From Profundibacter amoris (GTDB lineage Bacteria > Pseudomonadota > Alphaproteobacteria > Rhodobacterales > Rhodobacteraceae), in NCBI RefSeq assembly GCF_003544895.1, contig NZ_CP032125.1:3238001-3302000 (forward strand): a stretch of DNA of 64,000 nt, given 5' to 3'. This document shows, one piece after another, positions 37,975 through 46,380 of the stretch (positions are counted from its first letter, which is position 1; every line of letters starts with the position of its first letter). The notes under the pieces were generated by a model. That model had not been told where the DNA came from. It did no database searches and saw only the letters and a list, made by a program, of their open reading frames with translations. The position numbers and the translations under genes were made by a program.

Positions 37975-38900
37975 GAGTGGCCTCCTTCTTTGGGGTCCAG
38001 CACATCGCGCAACCCGTCACCCAACAGGTTGAACGCCAGCGAGACGGTGAAAATGGCAAGGCCGGGCATGGTGGCAACCCACCAGTGATCCAGAATAAAC
38101 CGCCGCCCTTCGGCAATCATCGCGCCCCATTCGGGGCTGGGGGGCTGTGCGCCAAGGCCAAGGAAGCCAAGGCCGGCAGCGGCCAGAATAACACCGGCCA
38201 TATCCAGCGTGACCCGCACAATCAGCGACGAAATGCATAGCGGCCAAATGTGGCGTGTGATGATCCGGAATGCCCGCGCGCCTTGCAGTTTGATCGCAGC
38301 GATGTAGTCGGAATTGCGGATGGTCAGGGTTTCGGCCCGCGCGATCCGCGCATAGGGGGGCCAAGCAGTTAACGAAATCGCCAGCACCGCGTTTTCGATA
38401 CCCGCCCCCAAAGCTGCCACAAAGGCCAGCGCCAGAACAAGGCGGGGAAAGGCCAGAAAGATATCGGTGATCCGCATCAGGATAGTGTCGATCCAGCCAC
38501 CGGTATAACCGGCCACCGTACCCACCAGCAGCCCGACGATAGGCGCGATCAGTGCCACCAGCGCGACAATATACAGCGTGATCCGCGAGCCGTAGATCAT
38601 CCGGCTAAGAATATCGCGGCCCAGACTGTCGGTGCCCAGGAGATGCCCTTCGGTGCCGGGCGGTTGCAAGCGGTTTCCAAGGTTCTGGGTAAACGGATCC
38701 ATCGGTGCCAGCAAGGGCGCTGCGGCGGCGATCAGCACCAGCAGCAGCAGGATGCCCAGACCGACCATCGCCATCGAGTTGGATTTCAGCGTCAGCCACC
38801 CCGAATACAGCGCCGCGAATTTTGCGTGCCGCCGCGATGTGGGCGTGTCGGTCATCAGCCATTCGCGCAGGGTTTGTTTTTGCATGTTGGTATCCGTCAT
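37971..38900 (-). CDS. dppC: Peptide ABC transporter permease, DppC type
   Basis: A 309-residue inner-membrane permease with an N-terminal cytoplasmic arm, GTEGHLLGTDSLGRDILSRMIYGSRITL (the DppC/OppC signature) and about six membrane spans. The EAA-like loop is YARIARAETLTIRNSDYIAAIKLQGA. It forms the channel with the DppB-type subunit and overlaps both neighbouring genes by four bases. Confidence 0.93.
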   Translation of the reverse strand: MTDTNMQKQTLREWLMTDTPTSRRHAKFAALYSGWLTLKSNSMAMVGLGILLLLVLIAAAAPLLAPMDPFTQNLGNRLQPPGTEGHLLGTDSLGRDILSRMIYGSRITLYIVALVALIAPIVGLLVGTVAGYTGGWIDTILMRITDIFLAFPRLVLALAFVAALGAGIENAVLAISLTAWPPYARIARAETLTIRNSDYIAAIKLQGARAFRIITRHIWPLCISSLIVRVTLDMAGVILAAAGLGFLGLGAQPPSPEWGAMIAEGRRFILDHWWVATMPGLAIFTVSLAFNLLGDGLRDVLDPKEGGHS

Positions 38901-39961
38901 TTTGCCGCCCTCGGATCAAAGAACCGGTACAGCAGATCGGAGAAGATATTCAGTAGCACAAAGATCAGACCGACAACCACCGTGCCACCCAACACCGCGT
39001 TCATATCGGCCGACAACAGCGCCGTGGTGATATACTGGCCAATCCCCGGCCAGGCGAAAATCGTTTCGGTCAACACCGCGCCCTCCAGCAGATTGGCGTA
39101 ACTTAAGGCGATCACCGTGATCAGCTGCACCTTGATATTGCCAAAGGCGTGCCGCCAGACAACGGTGCGTTCGGGCAGGCCCTTGACCCGCGCGGTGGTG
39201 ATGTATTCGGCGCTCATCTGTTCCAGCATGAAGGAACGGGTCATGCGGCTGATATAGGCCATCGAATAATAGCCAAGGATCGAAGCCGGCAGGATGATGT
39301 GGCTGATCGCGTTGCGAAACACCTCCCAGTTATTATCGAGCATACTGTCGATCAGGATCATGCCGGTGACAGATGGCACAACGTCCTCGTAAAAGATACC
39401 GACACGGCCAGGCCCGCCGACCCAGCCAAGGATGCCGTAAAACACCAGCAGGCCCATCAGGCCCAGCCAGAAGATCGGCATGGAGTATCCAACCAGCGCG
39501 ACAACGCGGGCGACCTGATCAACCCATGTGCCGCGTTTCACGGCAGCAATAACACCAAGTGGGACACCAAGGACCACACCAAAGAAGGTGCCAATGGTCG
39601 CCAGTTCCAGCGTGGCGGGGAAAACACGTCTGATGTCTTCTGCAACGGGGCGGGCATTCAGCAGCGACATGCCGAAATCGCCGTGCAGCACATCCCAGAT
39701 GTAATAGGCAAATTGCACAAGGATCGGCTTGTCCAGCCCCATCGCCTGATAGGCGGCATCATAGGTTTCCCTGGACGCCCTTTCGCCCACAATCGAAATT
39801 ACCGGATCAATCGGCATCACGCGACCAATGATAAAGGTGACAAATGTCAGTCCCAGCATGGTGACAAGCACGGACCCGATTGTTTTCAGGATTGTTGCAT
39901 AAACGGACGAGGAAAAGGGCGACTTGCGCCGCCCGTTTCCGTTATTTTCAACGACCGCCAT
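38897..39961 (-). CDS. dppB: Peptide ABC transporter permease, DppB type
   Basis: A 354-residue permease. FVTFIIGRVMPIDPV is the N-terminal DppB-like span, and YISRMTRSFMLEQMSAEYITTARVKGLPERTV is the EAA-type loop that contacts the ATPases. About six membrane spans are visible, and there is a basic N-terminal tail longer than usual. It starts one base before the end of the substrate-binding protein gene and overlaps the DppC-type gene. Confidence 0.92.
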   Translation of the reverse strand: MAVVENNGNGRRKSPFSSSVYATILKTIGSVLVTMLGLTFVTFIIGRVMPIDPVISIVGERASRETYDAAYQAMGLDKPILVQFAYYIWDVLHGDFGMSLLNARPVAEDIRRVFPATLELATIGTFFGVVLGVPLGVIAAVKRGTWVDQVARVVALVGYSMPIFWLGLMGLLVFYGILGWVGGPGRVGIFYEDVVPSVTGMILIDSMLDNNWEVFRNAISHIILPASILGYYSMAYISRMTRSFMLEQMSAEYITTARVKGLPERTVVWRHAFGNIKVQLITVIALSYANLLEGAVLTETIFAWPGIGQYITTALLSADMNAVLGGTVVVGLIFVLLNIFSDLLYRFFDPRAAK

Positions 39962-41557
39962 TTACTTGGTGACCGGCCAGTAGGACACAGCGGTAATCGC
40001 GCCGCCCAGATTCAGGTTTTGCACGTTTTCACGGCGCCCTGTCTGTTCAACCTTCTGGAACAGAATGGCAAAAGGTGCTTTTTGCAGGAATTCACGCTGG
40101 ATTTCCTCATACATGCCTTTGCGCACCTCGCGGTCGCCTTCAACAACAGCCGCAGCCACCTTTTCGGTCAGCCCGTCTGTATCCCACGCATTGCGCCATG
40201 CCAGAAGGCCGGTGGCCTGCGCTTCGTCGGAATTGTCGGGGTTATAGGCGAATGTGCCGGCGTTAGTGTGCGGATCAGGATAATCCGGACCCCATGCACC
40301 AACATACATGTCCAACTCGCGGGCGCGGTATTTGGTCAGGATCTGTTTGCCTGTGCCAACCGTCAGGTTCAGTTTGATACCGGCCTGCGCAAATGTGTTT
40401 TGCAGCGACTGGGCAATTTCCAGACGTTCCTGTGCCTCGCGGACACCGGCAGTGATGGTCAGGTCTGTCACACCGGCCTTGGCCAGCAGTTCCTTGGCCT
40501 TTTCGATGTTCAGAGAAAACGGCTGATCATCGATTGCACCCAGATAGGTGGCCGGCAGGAAGTTCTGGTGGATCACATACTGGCCTTTAAGGAAGCTGTT
40601 CTGCATCCCTTCGTAATCGACCAGATATTTGATCGCCTGACGCACTTCGGGCTTGCTCAGCTCGGGGTGCTTCTGGTTGACCGAGATATACATGATCCGG
40701 CCCCGCAGCGCGCTGTCGATGGCCACACCCTCGGCACCGGCAAGACCGGCAACATCATCGGGGTTCAGGTCGCGGGCAACGTCGATATCGCCGCGCTCCA
40801 GCATCAGGCGCTGGGTCGAGCTTTCGGCAACGTGTTTCACCACAACGCGCTTCATGGCCGGCTCACCCAGATAGAAGTTCGGGTTGGATTTCAGCGTAAC
40901 CGATTCATTCGGTTTCCAGCTGACCAGCGTATAGGCGCCGGAACCGGCTGTGTTGGTTTTCAGCCATGTGTTGCCCATGTCGCCGTCGACTTCGTGCTTC
41001 ATCACTTCTTCTTTGTCCAGAATGCCGCCGATGGTGGCTGTCAGGCAGTTCAGAACAAAGGATGTCGCATAGCGCTTGTCGGTGGTGATCGAAACGGTGT
41101 TGCCTTCGGCTTTGATCATATCCTTGGCGTTGTCGGCGTTGAAACCGAACTGCGTCAGGATGAACGAAGGTGTTTTGTTCAGGATCACGGCGCGTTGCAG
41201 CGACCATGCGGCGTCTTCGGCCCGCACGGGATTGCCCGAGGCGAATTTCACACCTTCACGCATGGTGAATGTGATGGTTTTGCCATCTTCGGAAACTGTC
41301 CAGCTTTCGGCCAGATCGGGGCCGTAACCGGCATCCAGATTCATCGGGTCAAAGTTGACCAGCTTGCCGTAAATATTGCGGCTGACGTCGGAGCCTGCAA
41401 ATTCGAACGATTCGGCCGGGTCCAGCGTGGTGATGTCGTCGATCCGGTTGGCGATGACCAGCATGTTTGCCGGTGTTTCGGCCACAACGGGCGCGACCGC
41501 CAATGTGGCGGCAAAGCTCATGACCACACCGGCCATTATGTTTTTGATTGGTTTCAT
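39962..41557 (-). CDS. dppA: Peptide-type ABC transporter substrate-binding protein
   Basis: A 531-residue periplasmic binding protein of the SBP_bac_5 family. A signal peptide (MAGVVMSFAATLAVAPVVA) is followed by DDITTLDPAESFEFAGSDV, LAESWTVSEDGKTITFTMREGVKFASGNPV and GSGAYTLVSWKPNESVTL, all typical. It delivers di- or oligopeptides, or related compounds, to the DppB/C channel. The upstream dipeptidase gene suggests a dipeptide or a dipeptide-like substrate. The gap to the dipeptidase gene is 58 bp. Confidence 0.92.
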   Translation of the reverse strand: MKPIKNIMAGVVMSFAATLAVAPVVAETPANMLVIANRIDDITTLDPAESFEFAGSDVSRNIYGKLVNFDPMNLDAGYGPDLAESWTVSEDGKTITFTMREGVKFASGNPVRAEDAAWSLQRAVILNKTPSFILTQFGFNADNAKDMIKAEGNTVSITTDKRYATSFVLNCLTATIGGILDKEEVMKHEVDGDMGNTWLKTNTAGSGAYTLVSWKPNESVTLKSNPNFYLGEPAMKRVVVKHVAESSTQRLMLERGDIDVARDLNPDDVAGLAGAEGVAIDSALRGRIMYISVNQKHPELSKPEVRQAIKYLVDYEGMQNSFLKGQYVIHQNFLPATYLGAIDDQPFSLNIEKAKELLAKAGVTDLTITAGVREAQERLEIAQSLQNTFAQAGIKLNLTVGTGKQILTKYRARELDMYVGAWGPDYPDPHTNAGTFAYNPDNSDEAQATGLLAWRNAWDTDGLTEKVAAAVVEGDREVRKGMYEEIQREFLQKAPFAILFQKVEQTGRRENVQNLNLGGAITAVSYWPVTK

Positions 41558-41615
41558 TATTTATCCTCTCTGATTGACTATTGTTACTCTTGCGGTTTTC
41601 CTGCTTCTGCCTTGG

Positions 41616-42665
41616 TTATTCTTTCCATGTTTTGTCCAGAACCCGCAGCCAGTTTTCATGGCACAGTTTCCGCATCAATGGTTCATCATAACCATGCGCC
41701 CGCATCGCGGCACGCAAATTGTTCAGACCGGCCACATCGGTGATCGCTTCGGGCACCCATGCACCGTCAAAATCCGACCCCAGACCAACGCGGTCCTCGC
41801 CCAGTTTCTCGATCATGTAATCCAGATGCCGCAGCATGGTGTCCAGCGGCGTATCCGGATCCATCTGCCCGTCCTCGCGCAGGAAAGCGCAGGCGAAATT
41901 CAGACCTACCATACCGTCACTTTCGGCAATCGCCGCCAGTTGTTTGTCGGTCAGGTTGCGGGCGTGGCTGGAAATGGCGTGGACATTGGAATGGGTCGCC
42001 ACCAGCGGCGCGTCACTGGTTTTGGCAATGTCCCAGAAGCCGGCCTCGTTCAGATGCGAAAGGTCCAGCATGATGCCCAATTCATTGCACCGCTTCACCA
42101 GCCAAAAACCGGCCTCGGTCAGCCCGTCGCCAATGTTACCGTCAGACGGAAACCGGAACGGCACGCCGTAACCGAATATCGTATCGCGGCTCCAGACCGG
42201 CCCAAGCGATCGCAGACCGGCGGCATGTAGCACATCGAGCGTATGCAGCTCCGCGTCTATCGCCTCGGCCCCTTCCATATGCATGATTGCCGCCATCTGC
42301 CCACTGGCAAAACAGCCGCGCAGATCATCCACTGTGCGACAGATTTTCAGCGCACCCATTTCCTGAAGACGCAGAAGGATGGCGATCTCTTCCATAATCA
42401 CCGGCAGCGCATCGGCTTGGGGCACAGGAGCAGGTAGCGGCACATCATATTGCGGCTGCTTCATCTCGTCGTATTTGTCGTCAAGCGATTTGCCGTTCAG
42501 GGGCGAGCGCACATAGAGCGCAAAGAAACCGCCGCCGAATCCGCCAATATTTGCACGCGGAATATCAATATGGCCATCGCGTCCGGTGACAAAGCTGCCG
42601 GCCTTGTCCATCCCGCCGTCGATCGTCAGTTTGAGCAGAACATCATTGTGCCCGTCAAATATCAT
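41616..42665 (-). CDS. Membrane dipeptidase (renal dipeptidase) family, M19
   Basis: A 349-residue zinc dipeptidase. The metal-binding HND is in MIFDGHNDVLLKL, the bridging Glu in MEGAEAID, then DLSHLNEAGFWDIA, PLVATHSNVHAI and VGLGSDFDGAW. It hydrolyses dipeptides, including ones with a D-residue at the C-terminal position. I use the ATG at 42665; a TTG at 42686 behind a GGGGGGA stretch is an alternative. First gene of the dpp-type operon and divergent from a LysR gene, so likely regulated by it. Confidence 0.9.
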   Translation of the reverse strand: MIFDGHNDVLLKLTIDGGMDKAGSFVTGRDGHIDIPRANIGGFGGGFFALYVRSPLNGKSLDDKYDEMKQPQYDVPLPAPVPQADALPVIMEEIAILLRLQEMGALKICRTVDDLRGCFASGQMAAIMHMEGAEAIDAELHTLDVLHAAGLRSLGPVWSRDTIFGYGVPFRFPSDGNIGDGLTEAGFWLVKRCNELGIMLDLSHLNEAGFWDIAKTSDAPLVATHSNVHAISSHARNLTDKQLAAIAESDGMVGLNFACAFLREDGQMDPDTPLDTMLRHLDYMIEKLGEDRVGLGSDFDGAWVPEAITDVAGLNNLRAAMRAHGYDEPLMRKLCHENWLRVLDKTWKE

Positions 42666-42791
42666 CGGTTCATTTTGTTTCAGCAAAGAATCCCCCCAAT
42701 AGATACAATACCTTAGCAATTGTTTTTCCGATAGCCATAGGTATGCCAATAAGATAAACTCATAGAGCAATGAATAAAACTGTAGGTACCT

Positions 42792-43697
42792 ATGCGAAAA
42801 TCCTGGCACTCCCTGTCTGAATATCAGGCCTTGCGCGCGATGATGGAGGGCAACACCACCGCCTCGGCCGCGCGGCGGCTGGGCCTGTCTCAATCGGCTG
42901 TGTCGCGGTCATTGACCAACCTTGAGGCGCGGATCGGTACAACCCTTTTTGAACGCGAATCCGGTCGGCTGGTGCCGACAAGCGCGGCGGTGCGGCTGAA
43001 TTCGCGGCTGGATGCGCTGTTTCAGGCACTGGACAGTATCGACGGCCCCGCCGAAACCCCGCGTGAAAACCTGCGACTGATCGCGCCGCCGACCTTTGCC
43101 AACCAGTTTATTGTCGGGCACATAGCCAGTTTCATCAAAACCCATCCCGAGGCGTTTATCAGTCTGGAAATCGCCATTTCCCCCGAGGTCGTTGCCGGTG
43201 TTCAGGCCGACAATTACGATCTGGGAATTGTCGGGGTCGAACCGACCCGCGCAGGGGCCAAACTGATCCCGTTTCGCAAGGCCACGGCGGCGGTTGTGAT
43301 GTCTCCGGATCACCCGCTTGCGGCACAAGCGGTGATCCGGCCGATGGATCTGGACGGGGAAAACCTGATCGGGTTCAACTACCGCCACGCGCGGCGGGCG
43401 CAACTGGACAAACTGCTGCTCGAGGTCAGGGCCTATCCAAAGGTGGTTGCCGAAGTTTCCAGCTCGACCGCCGCTATTGATCTGGTGCGGCTGGGTGTCG
43501 GGCTGGCCGTGGTCAACCCGTTCCCGTCGGTGCAGACATCGGCAGAGGGGGTGGTGTTCCGCCCCTTTGCCTCGGCGATTTCCTATCAGACCTATTTCGT
43601 GGCACCGGACCACCGGCCCCTGTCGCAAACCGCGCGGCATTTCCTGCGGCATGTGCGGCTGCATACGCCGAAAGACGCGTTTTCAGAAGCGGTGTAA
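42792..43697 (+). CDS. LysR-family transcriptional regulator
   Basis: A 301-residue LysR protein. The N-terminal helix-turn-helix is LRAMMEGNTTASAARRLGLSQSAVSRSLTNLEARIG, followed by TLFERESGRLVPTSAA; the effector domain begins near LRLIAPPTFANQFIVG. It is divergent from the dipeptidase-ABC operon across 126 bp, the normal arrangement for a LysR regulator and its target. The intergenic region holds ATACCT (about 42707) and AGGTAT (about 42739) as inverted arms, possible LysR contacts. Confidence 0.9.
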   Translation: MRKSWHSLSEYQALRAMMEGNTTASAARRLGLSQSAVSRSLTNLEARIGTTLFERESGRLVPTSAAVRLNSRLDALFQALDSIDGPAETPRENLRLIAPPTFANQFIVGHIASFIKTHPEAFISLEIAISPEVVAGVQADNYDLGIVGVEPTRAGAKLIPFRKATAAVVMSPDHPLAAQAVIRPMDLDGENLIGFNYRHARRAQLDKLLLEVRAYPKVVAEVSSSTAAIDLVRLGVGLAVVNPFPSVQTSAEGVVFRPFASAISYQTYFVAPDHRPLSQTARHFLRHVRLHTPKDAFSEAV

Positions 43698-43742
43698 TTA
43701 CAGCCCGAGACAGCCGGCAATCATGCGTTTGAAAACATTTCC

Positions 43743-43758
43743 ACTAAACCGGTTTAGT
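43743..43758. repeat. 16-bp palindrome with TAAACCGGTTTA core
   Basis: ACTAAACCGGTTTAGT is a perfect palindrome in the 127-bp gap between the convergent lysR and oxidoreductase genes. Its inner 12 bases recur at the centre of the 40-bp palindrome at 48609-48648. The core looks like a LacI-family operator, but no such regulator is encoded in the window and there is no promoter to control in a convergent gap. Confidence 0.7.
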
Positions 43759-43824
43759 AGTTCTATTCTGACATGCATTATTTATCATTATATCAATAAG
43801 ATAAATAGGGTTTCCTGTTTGGAT

Positions 43825-45126
43825 TTACACCCCGAAACGATCCATAAACGACTGCCAGCGCAACACGGCAGGCAGGAACCACGGCTTGCCATTGTAAAAC
43901 GCCCGTGTCGGAAACTCCAACCCGTCCAGCGCCGTTTCCCCGCCCTTTTCACCCAGCATTTTCAACGCGGCCTTGTGCCCGAAATAGGTGGCCCGCCCCA
44001 CACCGGACCCGCAATAGCCCATGACATAATGCACCCCGTCATGGCTCCCCAGATGCGGGGCGTAATCAAAGGTATAGGCGACCGTGCCGGACCACCCGTG
44101 CGTAATGCGCGCCTCTGCCAGTTGCGGAAATATCCGCAACATCAGGCGGCGCAGGTCGGGGACGTAGTGATCGGGCCGGTCGGCATTATCGAACGACCGC
44201 CCGCCGAACACCACACGGGTGCCATCGGGGGACGGGCGGTAATACAAAACCAGCCGCGAGGAATCGACAATACATTTCCCGTCAGGAAAGGCACTGCGGA
44301 TCAAATCGGGCGCCAGTTGTTCCGTGGCAATGATCGCAGATCGAAGCGGCATGATCCGGCGATGAAAGAACGGCAGCTCGGGGCCGGAATACCCGTTGGT
44401 TGCCACCAGAACCTGCCCCGCCGAAACGGTTCTATCACCAATCCCCACCGCAAACCTGTCTCCGTCCCGCGTCACACCCGTGGCCCGTGCCGGTGCATAC
44501 AGGTGCGCGCCCGCTGCGATTGCCTTTTGCGCCAACCCTTTGACGAATTTCGCAGGCTGCAACTGCCCATCCTCGGGATACACCGCCCCGCCATGATAAA
44601 AGTCACTGCCGATATGTGCCGACTGTTGCGCCTTCGGAACCATTTCAAACGCAAAGCCAACCGCCTTGGCCAAGGATTCGTTGCTGCGGGCGGTTTCCTC
44701 GTAATGGCGGGCGCGGCTGATCCCTTTGAACCGGCCCGATTCCGGCTGAATATCGCAATCAATGCCCTCGTCTGAAATCAGGGTTTTCAGATAGGTCAGT
44801 GACTCCATGGACTCGCGCAAGATCGCCGTCGCCTTGGCTTGTCCGAAAGCAGCCGTCAGCCCCGCCACCCCCAGCTTGTGAAACGAAGGTCCGATCTGTC
44901 CGCCATTGCGGGACGAGCAGCCATAGCCGATCATATCGCCATCAATCACGGTCACGTCCCGCCCCGCCCGCGCCAATGTCAGGGCAGCAGACAGACCACT
45001 ATACCCGGCCCCGATGATCAGGGTCTCAACCGTCTCCGGCAGGGTTTGCGGATCAAGCGAAAGGCCCGCATCCGGCAATCCGGAACCGTCCCACCAATAG
45101 GGGCGGTTCTGTATCCCTTCAGACAT
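43825..45126 (-). CDS. FAD-dependent oxidoreductase, DadA/PuuB-like
   Basis: A 433-residue flavoprotein of the DAO family. The dinucleotide-binding motif is LIIGAGYSGLSAALTLARAG, followed by GCSSRNGGQIGPSF, GQVLVATNGYSGP and the C-terminal GYCGSGVGRATYFGHKAA. Related enzymes oxidise amino acids, gamma-glutamylputrescine or similar amines. I use the ATG at 45126 (MSEGIQNRPYWWDG), which overlaps the carbonic anhydrase stop by eight bases; the in-frame start at 45183 would be inside that gene. The substrate is unknown. Confidence 0.88.
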   Translation of the reverse strand: MSEGIQNRPYWWDGSGLPDAGLSLDPQTLPETVETLIIGAGYSGLSAALTLARAGRDVTVIDGDMIGYGCSSRNGGQIGPSFHKLGVAGLTAAFGQAKATAILRESMESLTYLKTLISDEGIDCDIQPESGRFKGISRARHYEETARSNESLAKAVGFAFEMVPKAQQSAHIGSDFYHGGAVYPEDGQLQPAKFVKGLAQKAIAAGAHLYAPARATGVTRDGDRFAVGIGDRTVSAGQVLVATNGYSGPELPFFHRRIMPLRSAIIATEQLAPDLIRSAFPDGKCIVDSSRLVLYYRPSPDGTRVVFGGRSFDNADRPDHYVPDLRRLMLRIFPQLAEARITHGWSGTVAYTFDYAPHLGSHDGVHYVMGYCGSGVGRATYFGHKAALKMLGEKGGETALDGLEFPTRAFYNGKPWFLPAVLRWQSFMDRFGV

Positions 45127-45775
45127 CGACAAACATATCGGTTTCCGGGTCATAATTCTGCAACCCGCCTTCGCCGATATCATGCCACAGCCCGTGCAGG
45201 CTCAGGGTTTCACCCTCGACCGCGCTTTTGACAAAGGGAAATGTCAGCAGGTTTTCCAGCGAAATCACCACAGCCGCTTTTTCCAACTGACGCCGCGCTT
45301 CGGCTTCGTCATCAAGGTTCATATCCTTGACACGGTTATACCCGGGCCGCAGGATATCCATCCAGCGCCCGACAAAGCTGGACTTTTTCTCAAGCTCGGG
45401 CGCCTGTCCCGAACACATGTCATAACAGCCATTCACCCCCCCGCAATTCGAATGGCCCAGCACAATCAGATGCGCCACCTTCAACGAGGTCACAGCAAAT
45501 TCCAGCGCCGCCGAGGTGCCGTGGTGATCGCCATCCGGCGCATAGGGCGGGACCAGATTGGCAATGTTGCGATGGATGAAAAACTCGCCCTGATCGGCAC
45601 CGAAAATCGATGTTACATGCACGCGGCTGTCACAGCAGGAAATCACCATGGCGCGCGGACGCTGGCCCTCTTCTGCCAAATGGCGATACCAGACCTTGTT
45701 GTCAGCATAGGAAGTCGCCTTCCAACCTTGATAGCGTTTGGCTAGATAGTTTGGCAGCGGTTTGGCATATTCCAT
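45119..45775 (-). CDS. Beta-class carbonic anhydrase
   Basis: A 218-residue beta-carbonic anhydrase. MVISCCDSRVHVTSIFGADQGEFF carries the zinc Cys and the Asp-Arg dyad, HRNIANLVPPY follows, and HLIVLGHSNCGGV provides the His and second Cys ligands. It interconverts CO2 and bicarbonate. It is the first gene of a two-gene unit with the flavin oxidoreductase (8-bp overlap). A palindrome CTATCTAGATAG sits 30 bp upstream at 45805-45816 and could be an operator. Confidence 0.93.
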   Translation of the reverse strand: MEYAKPLPNYLAKRYQGWKATSYADNKVWYRHLAEEGQRPRAMVISCCDSRVHVTSIFGADQGEFFIHRNIANLVPPYAPDGDHHGTSAALEFAVTSLKVAHLIVLGHSNCGGVNGCYDMCSGQAPELEKKSSFVGRWMDILRPGYNRVKDMNLDDEAEARRQLEKAAVVISLENLLTFPFVKSAVEGETLSLHGLWHDIGEGGLQNYDPETDMFVDV

Positions 45776-45928
45776 GGTGGCGCTCCTTATTGGCGTCTTG
45801 GTTTCTATCTAGATAGGGAGCATTTATCGGAATTTCGAGCTATTTCTGGTCTTGGCGGAAACCTTTTCTAAGGAACCTTTGGCGATGCTCTTGCGCGAAG
45901 TGGGGACATAGAACCGGAGGGTGAGGGC

Positions 45929-46309
45929 ATGCAGCAAATAGCGGTGCTTGATATTGAAGAAAAGGTGCGGCTGGAATCCGACCGGCTGGTGGAATTATAT
46001 GCACAACTGGGGGAAACCGGTGCGCAGGATGTGGTCTGTCGCGCGATGGAGGAGCTGGCCGTGCGACTGGCCCGCATTGACGAGGCATTTCGCACCTGCA
46101 AACTGTCCGCACTACACAAAGGTGCGAAGGGCTTGATTGGCATTGCCGAACAGGTCGGGATGCAACGGCTGGCTGATGTGGCACGGGATGTGTGCGCCTG
46201 TGCCGAGGATCCCGATCCGGTGGCGCTGGGGGCGACAATGGCGCGTCTGCAAAGGGTCGGGGACCGGTCATTGACAGCGGTTTGGGATTTACAGGATTTA
46301 TCGGTCTAA
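45929..46309 (+). CDS. Small helical protein of unknown function, Hpt-like
   Basis: A 126-residue protein predicted to be all-helical. The stretch ALHKGAKGLIGIAEQVGM recalls the phospho-histidine motif of Hpt domains (HXLKG), although here His and Lys-Gly are one residue further apart, so a phosphotransfer role is doubtful. CGGAGGGTGAGGG precedes the ATG. It stands alone between the carbonic anhydrase and the aminopeptidase genes. No function can be assigned. Confidence 0.7.
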   Translation: MQQIAVLDIEEKVRLESDRLVELYAQLGETGAQDVVCRAMEELAVRLARIDEAFRTCKLSALHKGAKGLIGIAEQVGMQRLADVARDVCACAEDPDPVALGATMARLQRVGDRSLTAVWDLQDLSV

Positions 46310-46380
46310 ACTGGTTGCGAACGGATAGGGCTGCGACTTAGGGTGTTCAGGAACCGAAATTCCGAACAAGGCCGCCAAAC

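Noticed and set aside
39149-41743. A long plus-strand open frame of 864 codons
   Set aside because: It is antisense to the substrate-binding protein and permease genes, which have clear family motifs. The frame is a by-product of GC-rich codon use and shows no domain.
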